DNA of 64,000 nt from contig MLAK01000605.1 in the NCBI GenBank assembly GCA_001839685.1, positions 70,371-134,370 on the forward strand, in the 5' to 3' direction. Under the pieces are notes generated by a model, which searched no databases, was not told the DNA's origin, and saw only the letters and a program-made list of their open reading frames with translations. This document shows, one piece after another, positions 50,278 through 58,604 of this stretch. The first letter of the stretch is position 1; each line of letters starts with the position of its first letter. Origin of the DNA: Tritrichomonas foetus. Taxonomy: Eukaryota > Parabasalia > Tritrichomonadida > Tritrichomonadidae. Position numbers and translations under genes: made by a program.

Positions 50278-52254
50278 TTAAGAAGAAGGAAGAGCTGATG
50301 CTTTTGGTGCATGTTCAATCCAAGAAACACCCATAGATTTTTCGAATTTAGCAGATTCATCATGTGCCAAAGCTTCAAGACGAGCTTCTTCTTCAGCTGC
50401 TGCATTTGCGCCTGTATCATCGTCTTCTTCTGGTTGTTGTGTCAAATCTGGTAACAAACCACGAGAATCGCGAGAAGAAGAAGCTTTTGAAAGTTTGTTT
50501 CTTTCTGCTTCTTCTTTTTCGATCTTTGTGTTCTTTCTTAAGTTTGGACTCAACTTCATCGAGTGAATTCTTCCTTTATCATCGCCAACGAGAATAATTG
50601 GCCACTTTGGATGAAATCTTACTGATGTGAGTGAACCATCATTTGTTTCAACTACTTCAGTTTTACAGATTTCTTTGTATCTATTGATGGCAATATCATA
50701 AATGAACAAAACACCATCACTGTTTACAGATGCGAAGATTGTTGAAGAATGTGGTGCAAATTGTAGATCATTAACGTAATATGGTGCATAGTCATATGTT
50801 TGAAGTGGCTTAGATTCCTCTTCACGCCATATTTTAACACTCCAGTCTGTTCCAGCTGTTGCAAATACGTCTTGGTGGAATTTATTAAACGATAAAGCAA
50901 TGACAGGTGGTGAGTGAGCTTGAATTGCTGTTGGTGGTTGAGTTGTTCTTGTTCGTAAAACTTTATAAATCTTACCATCATCACAAGCAACAGTGTAATG
51001 TGTTGACTTCTCGTTGTAATAATCGAGAGAAATAATTCCAGCAGGTAATTGAGCAATTTCTGTTACTTTCATTTCGTTTTGAATCATTGTCCATTGAACA
51101 ATCCTACCATCAAGGCCAGCTGATATTAAATTCTGATTCGATGAAGAATCAACTGGCTGCCATTTAACAACAGTCACTCCTGCAGAATGACGTTCTGGAT
51201 TCTTTAAAGTCGTGAAGATTGGTTGTGTTGCACGAGTTCGAACATCGTATATAGCAACATTTCCATCACTTGAACCTGCAGCAATAATTCCACTTTCATA
51301 TGGATTCCAATCAACACTTTGAGCGGGTGCAGATAACTCAAGAACGTTTCTCGGTGTTGATTGATTTTTGAGTGTCCATGTTAATAAGAAACCTCTCTGT
51401 GGCTGAGACTTATCTGTAGTTGGTGCATAAGAAGCAGCAAAGAGATCAGGAACAGATGGACACCAGCGAATTGCTGTAATTCCAAAGCCAGTAAAGATAG
51501 CATCACACTTGAATTCCCAAAGTGGAAGTGTAAAACCTTCAAGACGGGAAAGCGCATCTCTTGCATCATCAAAATATTTGAAATCAAGGCATGCGTTTGG
51601 ATCCATATTTTGATTCACGACACGCTCCATGATTCGAGTAACGTGAAGTGCAGAGAGCGGGGGTGGTAATAAAGTTGTATTTTTATCTTTTGAGTAGGCC
51701 TCAGCGATCACTCGTTGGTTTGTAACACCTTTGCAATCTTTGGGGGTTGGGGCTTCAGAAAGTGTCCCTTGGTCAATATATACCATAATTTGACCTTGTG
51801 TAGCTCTATCGGAGAAATTGAATTGATTACGAAGTAATTTTCCCTCCTTTTCGTCGACATCCTCCTCTTCTTCTTCATTTTCGGCCACTGGAACCTCTTC
51901 CTGCTCAATCTTCATCGGATTGGCAAGGCCGATGCGTCCCATTCTGTCGACGTTAACGATTACGGAGTCTCCTGTTTGAACTTCTTCGAATGTATTTTGG
52001 GAGAATTTAAGGCGGACGAGAGTTTGTGGAGCTTGGGGGTCAGTAACCTTGAGGTCACGGCTGAAATATTCTTCCTTTTGCTCGTTTGTCAGTTGAAGTT
52101 GTTCACGAGGTGGCTTATTCGTTATCTGGCTTAAGTTGCCAATCGAACGCATTGAAACACCTGACCGGAAAACACTCGAAAACATTGCATTACTACGGCG
52201 AGAAACAGTGGCTTCGTTGACTGCCCCGAGTTTTGTCGGCTTATAATCGCTCAT
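50278..52254 (-). CDS. DNAI1: Axonemal outer-arm dynein intermediate chain, DNAI1/IC1 type
   Basis: A 658-residue WD-repeat protein. The N-terminal third holds LTNEQKEEYFSRDL, an acidic patch and FNFSDRATQ, which matches the FN(F/Y)SERA(T/S)Q phrase of DNAI1/IC1 chains. Residues about 250-570 form WD repeats (e.g. SVDWNPYESGIIAAGSSDGN, FATAGTDWSVKIW and VRFHPKWPIILVGDDKGRI). The C-terminus is charged, with a coiled segment. This chain helps dock outer dynein arms to doublets and holds the dynein heavy chains, so it fits a flagellate. A TAACGA sequence sits directly before the start codon on the coding strand, similar to the Myb recognition element known in T. vaginalis. Confidence 0.9.
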   Translation of the reverse strand: MSDYKPTKLGAVNEATVSRRSNAMFSSVFRSGVSMRSIGNLSQITNKPPREQLQLTNEQKEEYFSRDLKVTDPQAPQTLVRLKFSQNTFEEVQTGDSVIVNVDRMGRIGLANPMKIEQEEVPVAENEEEEEDVDEKEGKLLRNQFNFSDRATQGQIMVYIDQGTLSEAPTPKDCKGVTNQRVIAEAYSKDKNTTLLPPPLSALHVTRIMERVVNQNMDPNACLDFKYFDDARDALSRLEGFTLPLWEFKCDAIFTGFGITAIRWCPSVPDLFAASYAPTTDKSQPQRGFLLTWTLKNQSTPRNVLELSAPAQSVDWNPYESGIIAAGSSDGNVAIYDVRTRATQPIFTTLKNPERHSAGVTVVKWQPVDSSSNQNLISAGLDGRIVQWTMIQNEMKVTEIAQLPAGIISLDYYNEKSTHYTVACDDGKIYKVLRTRTTQPPTAIQAHSPPVIALSFNKFHQDVFATAGTDWSVKIWREEESKPLQTYDYAPYYVNDLQFAPHSSTIFASVNSDGVLFIYDIAINRYKEICKTEVVETNDGSLTSVRFHPKWPIILVGDDKGRIHSMKLSPNLRKNTKIEKEEAERNKLSKASSSRDSRGLLPDLTQQPEEDDDTGANAAAEEEARLEALAHDESAKFEKSMGVSWIEHAPKASALPSS

Positions 52255-52830
52255 TCGTTATTATATATTTTTTGACTAGTTTACAAATTCCCCCAATTCT
52301 TTTATCAAAAATATTTCAAGTATACGGTCCTCATTTTGGTTTTTCATATACCTTAATTTTCATGTAAGATTTTAATTTAGGTAAAAAGAATGAAATTTGC
52401 TTTTAGACTGAAATATTCATAAAATAAAATGTTTTCGAATTCTGAAAGTTAACGTGCTTGGTTTGCATGTATAAATGGTCATATCTGAAAAAAATAGTTT
52501 AACGATTCCTGTCGACAATTTGGTCAACTTTCCATCAGAATCTTTCTATAATTAAAACAATACTGTGTCCTAACAAAACTATTTAAAAAATAAATCATAA
52601 AAATATCTTGATATAAAATTGGAATATATAATGGTCAATTTGTCACTTCTATTCAACTATATATAAAGTAAGGTACTTTATTCATATTAGTGTTCTTTCT
52701 CAAAAATTGAGATTTGTTACCTAAAATATAATTTCTAAAGATTTTTTATTTATCACATTCTAGACGAATTTTAAAAGGAAAAGTGAGATCTGCTGAAATA
52801 TAAGAAATAAAGAAATCATTTATTAATTAA
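52255..52830. other. Intergenic with two promoter-like motifs
   Basis: About 580 bp. ATAAATGGTCA (52471-52481) and ATATAATGGTCA (52626-52637) both lie on the plus strand, opposite to the neighbouring genes, so either the motif works in both directions or it marks an unannotated short plus-strand transcript. No open frame follows them. Confidence 0.5.
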
Positions 52831-53598
52831 TTAGACTTGTAAATCTTCGATCATCAAAAGTGGCTCGTCAAGAATTTCTGGTGAGCTCGAATAAGCAGTG
52901 AAGGTCTGTGTGAATTCTGCCATTGCCTTACTCATGAGCTCCGCAAGTTGGTTTGGCGTAATGTGCGGGTTCTTCTTGAGCTCCTTTGTGAGATTGAATG
53001 TGAAGATTCCCTGCTGCTGCGCCAGGTTCATCATAGACTTTGATGCTTTCACCATTGGTGATGCTGACAATGTCATCACGCGCGGCGGAAGCTCTATTCC
53101 CTTCACGAAGCCGCTGGTGAGGCTCCAGCATGTATTTGGCTTGCATGTGTCTGTAATAAGGGTCACGATGCTGTCTGGGTGCTTACTGCATGTGAGGTGC
53201 TGGGCCATGTCTTCGTCGACGATTCGGCCGTCCTCGAATGTGAAGGCTTCATCGAAATCCTTCTTGATTGTATTGTCGAGATCTTCTGGCGTTGTTCCCT
53301 GGCCAACGTAATAAACAATAAGATGTCCATATGTGTGTTCGAAAAAGAAATCGAGATAATTTAGGAAAAATCGAGCATGTGGATTATGAAGATAGAAAAC
53401 GTCATATTCGAAATATTTGAGGCATTTGGCCATGGCTACTGCATCGCCTATCGGTGTGATTCCAATATTTTGACGAAATGAGCGATATGAATTGACGCAA
53501 ATGAAGCAGGCCTTTCGCATTTCGGTGGGAAGGCGGTTTATGGGTTCTTTAGCAAGATCACGACCGAGAATTCTTAAGTTACGAACTGGATCAGCCAT
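52831..53598 (-). CDS. Caspase/metacaspase-like protein with altered catalytic His
   Basis: The 255 residues fit a clan CD (C14) caspase-like fold. The phrase LIVYYVGQGT (93-102) matches the metacaspase FxYSGHGT segment, followed by DLDNTIKKDFDEAF like the acidic turn of metacaspases (DGYDEAI). VTLITDTCKPNTCWSL (145-160) matches xxIFDSCHSGT. The catalytic Cys position is kept (Cys152) but the catalytic His is Gln100. The protein is thus probably a pseudo-peptidase, unless another His (His91, His88) substitutes. The C-terminus (about 195-240) is helical. Codon use in the 3' half is richer in G+C than in neighbouring genes, which may mean high expression. The family call is by motif only. Confidence 0.7.
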   Translation of the reverse strand: MADPVRNLRILGRDLAKEPINRLPTEMRKACFICVNSYRSFRQNIGITPIGDAVAMAKCLKYFEYDVFYLHNPHARFFLNYLDFFFEHTYGHLIVYYVGQGTTPEDLDNTIKKDFDEAFTFEDGRIVDEDMAQHLTCSKHPDSIVTLITDTCKPNTCWSLTSGFVKGIELPPRVMTLSASPMVKASKSMMNLAQQQGIFTFNLTKELKKNPHITPNQLAELMSKAMAEFTQTFTAYSSSPEILDEPLLMIEDLQV

Positions 53599-54001
53599 TT
53601 TTTATTTTTTAGATTTCGAAATAAAGTAAAAATACGTTAGCTAATTCGAGTTTTTATATCACATTTCTGTTTTACAATTTTCACATTTTCTTATAGAGAT
53701 TTTGAGTATAGTTGAACTAAACTTGTACTTTAAATATAGAATTCGTTCGTACCTATAGGTTGTTGATAGTTCAAGAAAGATTCTCAAAAGAAATGACTAT
53801 CATTACAAGATGAACAAAAAATTGACCATGTATTTGAATTCAATAACATTGATTCAATTCAAAATGACAATTGAATTGAATCCGTTAGTTTCCATAGAAA
53901 GTGTTGAATGAAAATATTCAAATTTTAGCAAGACTTTTCAAAACATCACAAAAATATCATCACTTTTCGGAAGACACCAAAACAAAATAAAAAATCTTCA
54001 A
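53599..54001. other. Divergent promoter region
   Basis: About 400 bp between the caspase-like gene (minus) and the coiled-coil gene (plus). TGACCAT at 53823-53829 is one more member of the ATGGTCA motif set, read on the minus strand. No gene is present. Confidence 0.5.
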
Positions 54002-55678
54002 ATGCATTCAACACTTTCTCCCAAAAGTCTCAAAGAAGCTAATTTACCATCCCCGCCAAATAAAACATTCAACGCGACATATAGTTTTAAAAACAGCAAA
54101 CTCCCTTTACTATCATCTCTATTCGGCTCGTCGAGTTCTTTAAATCCAACAAGAATGAGTCGCGAACTTCAAAGGCTTGAACCAAGAATCCAAGAACTCG
54201 AGAAAAGCTACCAATTAATCAGACAGCAAATCCCGCTCGATTTAGGTGTACTTATGACAAAAATAAAGGACAATTGTGTCAATTTGAATAGCATAATGGA
54301 TAATATTCAAAATGATCCAGTTCAAAATAATTCTAATGAAAATGAAAATTATGATTTTGAAGAAAAATTGAAAGAATTAAGTGAAAGAGTTTTGAATCGT
54401 ATTTCAGAACAATTCAATCCGCATGTCGAAAAAATCGAAGCAGAAATTCAAAGAAGAAAAGAAGCCGGAAAACTGAAAGGAGTGAAGCAGCACTCTTTTC
54501 TTGACGATGATGAAGATCGATTTGCCGAAATTACACAAAAAACAGAAGCACTTTCAGATACTATTTCATTTGAAAAAGAGCGAACTAAACACCGAATTGA
54601 ATTAATTAAAAAGAACATTCAACGAATTCGAGATGAATATAAACCAAAAGACTACTCCAATGATATTGAACAAATAAATGAGGATTGTAACATAAATAGA
54701 GCAGAAATCCAACGAATCAGAACAATGATAGATGATGTAAAAAATCGAACAACTTCCGTCTTAACTCCAAGAATTAAAGTAATGAATAAAGAAAATGCAG
54801 AAATTGAAAAGTCGAATGATGAAAATGAAAATCAAAGTGAAGAAAATGAAAATATATTTGATTTTTCTCTTGTTCCAGATTTATCTACACAATTTAATGA
54901 ACTTTCAAAAGAAATTTCAATACTTAATGACGAATTTGGCCAATCCGTTAATGACTTAAAGAAAGAAGTTGAAGATTGTGAAAAAGAGTCGCAAGAAGTA
55001 AATTTAATTGTAAATGAGGTTTCGTCATCAACCGCTGAACTTGAAGCAAAAGTTAATGAATCAAGTATATTAAGTGCTCAACTATTTGAAAAATTGAAAA
55101 TACTTTCGTCCAAAATCATCAATGAAAAAGAAAAAAATGATATTCAACAAATTATACAAAAAATTCAAAATAGTAATCATGATATTCAAACAGAGTTAGA
55201 TTCAATAAAACGAAGAATGGAAAACTCTTGCACAGCTTCAATTTCATTAGGAAATCATGTGAAAAGAAATCTAGTCTTCCAAAGCCATGAAGATTTCGAT
55301 TCTGAAAATGAAAAAACCAAAAAAGAAAATAATAGCAAAATAACAAATGATACAATAACAAGTGATACAATACCAAATGACAAGATAACAAATGATAAGA
55401 AAAAAGATACAGAGGAAAAAACATCTGAAAAGAAACTAGCAACAAAAAATGATAATAAAGCAAGAACAACTCATTCACAAAGTGGTGAAAGAACAAATAG
55501 ACTAGAAATAGATAATGAACCACATATTAACAAATCTGAGCCTGCTTCCCCTGTTGATAAAACCAGAAAATCAAAAGGGAAAACAGAAAAAGGAGAAAAA
55601 GAAAGTTCAAAAGAGGAAGTGGAAGAGAAAGGTGAAGCAGAGAAAAAAGTCGAAAAATTAAATTCTTTGTTTGATTGA
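54002..55678 (+). CDS. Coiled-coil protein with Ser/Pro-rich head and charged tail
   Basis: A 558-residue protein of unknown family. Residues 1-50 are Ser/Pro-rich. Residues about 55-400 form several coiled-coil stretches (RELQRLEPRIQELEKSYQLI at the start, DLKKEVEDCEKESQEVNL later) broken by Asn/Glu-rich loops. Residues 430-558 are highly charged and disordered, with TNDT/ITND micro-repeats near 460-475. It resembles cytoskeletal linker proteins in composition only. TCTTCAA precedes the ATG and could serve as initiator. Confidence 0.78.
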   Translation: MHSTLSPKSLKEANLPSPPNKTFNATYSFKNSKLPLLSSLFGSSSSLNPTRMSRELQRLEPRIQELEKSYQLIRQQIPLDLGVLMTKIKDNCVNLNSIMDNIQNDPVQNNSNENENYDFEEKLKELSERVLNRISEQFNPHVEKIEAEIQRRKEAGKLKGVKQHSFLDDDEDRFAEITQKTEALSDTISFEKERTKHRIELIKKNIQRIRDEYKPKDYSNDIEQINEDCNINRAEIQRIRTMIDDVKNRTTSVLTPRIKVMNKENAEIEKSNDENENQSEENENIFDFSLVPDLSTQFNELSKEISILNDEFGQSVNDLKKEVEDCEKESQEVNLIVNEVSSSTAELEAKVNESSILSAQLFEKLKILSSKIINEKEKNDIQQIIQKIQNSNHDIQTELDSIKRRMENSCTASISLGNHVKRNLVFQSHEDFDSENEKTKKENNSKITNDTITSDTIPNDKITNDKKKDTEEKTSEKKLATKNDNKARTTHSQSGERTNRLEIDNEPHINKSEPASPVDKTRKSKGKTEKGEKESSKEEVEEKGEAEKKVEKLNSLFD

Positions 55679-56812
55679 ATCTCTCGTTGAACAATTAACA
55701 AAACGTAATGATGTTGTCATGTTGTATATGTAAATTATATTTGTCATATCTTCAGTATTTAATTATTTGTAGTTATTTTAGATTATTTTTTCTTATCCTA
55801 GTGAATCTTCTCTATTTATTTAATATTCACATATACGTTAATGATTTTCGGGTTGAGATAAATTGTAATTGTGACAAAATTACACATCCAGGAAAATGAA
55901 GTAACTCAAACTGGATGTGTCACTAAAGTATAGAAATTTTTCTAAATTCATCAACCCATAGAGATCATGTTAAAAATCATTAAAGTGATATTATAGACAA
56001 AAAGTGCTTATAATGGTGGTACATAAACTTTATGATTTTTGAACTCTAATAATGCGCAAAAGATGGTAGATAAAACAATATTTTTTGATGAATTTTAGGG
56101 TCTACTTCTATCGTTATTTTTCGGAATTGAATGAAATTAATTCAAAAAATAATTGAATACATTCAAATACATTAAGACGTTTGATTTTGTTCTCTCAGAG
56201 GAAATAGGCCTATTTCTGCAAATAAATGCAAATTTCTTTTTCTTCTTTTTTCCCTTTGCTATTTATATCAAAGTAAAAAAGATAAACTCACTCGAACCGA
56301 CTTTTTCCAAACAACTTCGCCAATATTGGAATATATTGATATCTACATGTTTTAACTCAACTTTTATCACTTCTGAGATTTTGAGATGTGTATTGAAATT
56401 ATATGACGGTTAATGGTGAAATACATCTGACCTATGATCTGAAATTTCATTCGATTTTTCATCATTTTTATTCAATTTTTACGAACTAATTCAATTTAAT
56501 TTAAAAAAAAAAAAAAAAACATCGGAATATTCACCTTCGAGTTTTTTTAACCTTTTGTACGATACAGAATTCAATGATTTATAGACTTTTGTATTCATCA
56601 ATATCATCAACTTTTCAAATAGATTTCGTTTAGTATATTCACTTTTGTTCCACTTCTATCAATTCAATAGTTATTTTTCTATCGTTTCCATTGTGTTTTT
56701 TTCACAAGAATATTTATTCAAAGATCATTGATAATATTCAAATATATTTTATGGAACACCGATAAACAAAGGCCAAATAAAAATTGTGAAAGAAGAAAAA
56801 CCTACGAAAAAA
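55679..56812. other. Intergenic, 1.1 kb, with stem-loop
   Basis: Contains a strong stem-loop at 55882-55920 and an A run near 56503-56518. Plus frames at 55708-55899 and 56153-56413 are low complexity (runs of Phe) and I do not accept them. The last 27 bp before 56813 are open in the kinase frame but begin with GTG. Confidence 0.55.
55882..55920. repeat. 10-bp perfect stem-loop
   Basis: ACACATCCAG (55882-55891) and CTGGATGTGT (55911-55920) are exact reverse complements around a 19-nt loop. The stem lies about 200 bp after the coiled-coil stop. It is not followed by a T run, so it is not a simple Pol III terminator. Confidence 0.6.
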
Positions 56813-58333
56813 ATGGATCGTGTTTCTTCAAAGCCACTACTCTCTTTAGTTACAGTTATCGACGCGGAAGAAGACAACAGAGACGAACCTAAAAAAATTA
56901 AAAAAGTTAACAACTATATTCTCGCTGGTAAACTCGGATGTGGCTCGTTTTCAAAAGTTTATCTCGGAATCGATTCTGAAACCAAGAAAAAATTCGCCGT
57001 AAAACGTATCAAACTGAAAGAGTTATGTAGGACAACATCAGGAATAGCCCAACTTGAAAGGGAAGTTCGATTAATGCAAATTTTCGATCATCCAAATATT
57101 CTCAAACTTTATGAAGTTTTACATGTCGAATCAATGCATTTTGCTTATTTAATTCTTGAATATGCGAAGAAAGGAAGTCTTGGCGCATTAATTGATCGAG
57201 GCGTTAAATTATCGCAGCAGGTAGTTTTTTCAATCATCAAACAAGTCATAAGCGCACTCAAATATTTACACAATAACGGATTTGTTCACCAGGACATCAA
57301 ACCAGGCAATATTCTCATCGATGAAAATGGCAGAGCGATTTTGGCAGATTTTGGAATAGGGCATAGTTTTCAGAGTTCTACAATGGTTGTTGGATCACCT
57401 GCCTTTCAGGCTCCAGAGTGTCTTGACGATTCGGCGTATGATGAAGAAGAAGAATTAGATGAAGATAAAAATGATGTTGATCCACAGAAAGAAGATGTTT
57501 GGTCACTTGGTGTTACACTTTATCAGTTACTTTTCATGAAACTTCCATTCGAAGGCGATAATCTTTTCGAAATTGTCCAGTACATAAAATCGAATGATTT
57601 GACTTTTCCTGAAGGCACAGATCCCAAAATTATAGAGTTGATTCGAGGAATGCTAGCAGTTGACCAAACCAGCCGCTTCGATGTCAACGACATCATGCAG
57701 AATGAGTTAATTGCGAATGCTGCAGAACTTGCCGTTGATCTTCCCGAGCCGCCAGAAATCGAAGTACAAGAAGGAGAGTTCGAGCAAATCAATGCAAGTG
57801 TCTGTCCACGTGGTTACTCATTTGCATCAGTCGCAATGAGTATTCAACGCCGCCTATCATTCATAAATGCGCCATACAGCCCAGAACGGCTTCAGGGACG
57901 ATCGCCACTTCAGGATAGCAATAATGCAACAAATTCTCCGCCAATCCCGCCATCAGGGAGCTCAGCGATGATGCCTCAACAGACAGCAATGAAGAGAATC
58001 AAGCCATTTGAAGCAAAAACAAATAATGGAAATTTTCCCCAAATTAATCAAAATTCATTTTATCAAACGCAATTGGCAAATACTCAATTTAGAGGTGAAA
58101 CTGGAAATGACTCGATTTCTTATTCTGATGGATATAGCAATGATGGAGACGAAGATGAACAAAACATGAATTTGACGAGAAATAATTTGAATCCTCCGAA
58201 AAACGAGTTTTTGGATGATTATGCAAATCCTGGAAATTATGAAAATGGTAAAAATGAGGAACAGAATAATGTGAATGGTGATGAAGAGGGAAATGAAGGA
58301 ATGGCTACAAAGAATAAGTGTGTATTGATTTGA
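56813..58333 (+). CDS. LKB1(STK11)/CaMKK-like protein kinase with C-terminal CaaX box
   Basis: A 506-residue kinase from the ATG at 56813 (the upstream extension starts at GTG). Catalytic motifs: GCGSFSKVY (42-50), Lys64 in FAVK, HQDIKPGN (159-166, Arg of HRD replaced by Gln), DFG (179-181), GSPAFQAPE (194-202). GSPAFQ-PE and DVWSLGVTLYQLLF...PFEGDN closely follow the LKB1 pattern; LKB1 and CaMKK activate AMPK-type kinases. A short acidic insert (about 210-223) follows APE. Residues 350-500 are Asn/Pro-rich and disordered. The last four residues are CVLI, a CaaX box favouring geranylgeranylation. Animal LKB1 is also prenylated at a C-terminal CaaX, so membrane tethering may be a shared trait. 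No reference alignment was run. Confidence 0.88.
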   Translation: MDRVSSKPLLSLVTVIDAEEDNRDEPKKIKKVNNYILAGKLGCGSFSKVYLGIDSETKKKFAVKRIKLKELCRTTSGIAQLEREVRLMQIFDHPNILKLYEVLHVESMHFAYLILEYAKKGSLGALIDRGVKLSQQVVFSIIKQVISALKYLHNNGFVHQDIKPGNILIDENGRAILADFGIGHSFQSSTMVVGSPAFQAPECLDDSAYDEEEELDEDKNDVDPQKEDVWSLGVTLYQLLFMKLPFEGDNLFEIVQYIKSNDLTFPEGTDPKIIELIRGMLAVDQTSRFDVNDIMQNELIANAAELAVDLPEPPEIEVQEGEFEQINASVCPRGYSFASVAMSIQRRLSFINAPYSPERLQGRSPLQDSNNATNSPPIPPSGSSAMMPQQTAMKRIKPFEAKTNNGNFPQINQNSFYQTQLANTQFRGETGNDSISYSDGYSNDGDEDEQNMNLTRNNLNPPKNEFLDDYANPGNYENGKNEEQNNVNGDEEGNEGMATKNKCVLI

Positions 58334-58604
58334 TTTTGGATGTTGGTATTTTTATATTAATATATTAGATTATAATAAATATTCGGTATGCGTCATATTA
58401 AAAAATGTCTTTTTCTGAGGAATTACTTTTTCTCGAAAGTGATTCTATTCATGGAATTTACAAAATAATAATCGACTTTTATAAAGATCAAAGTTGGAAT
58501 GTCATCAACGTTTTGGATATCTAGATAGTTTTTCACATGTTCATTTGAGGGTTATGGCATTAGAAAAGTATTGAATTTATTGAATGGAATTTTAAACGTT
58601 CATA

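Noticed and set aside
56153..56413. 86-codon plus frame
   Set aside because: Contains a run of Phe from a T tract and no domain-like sequence; judged chance.
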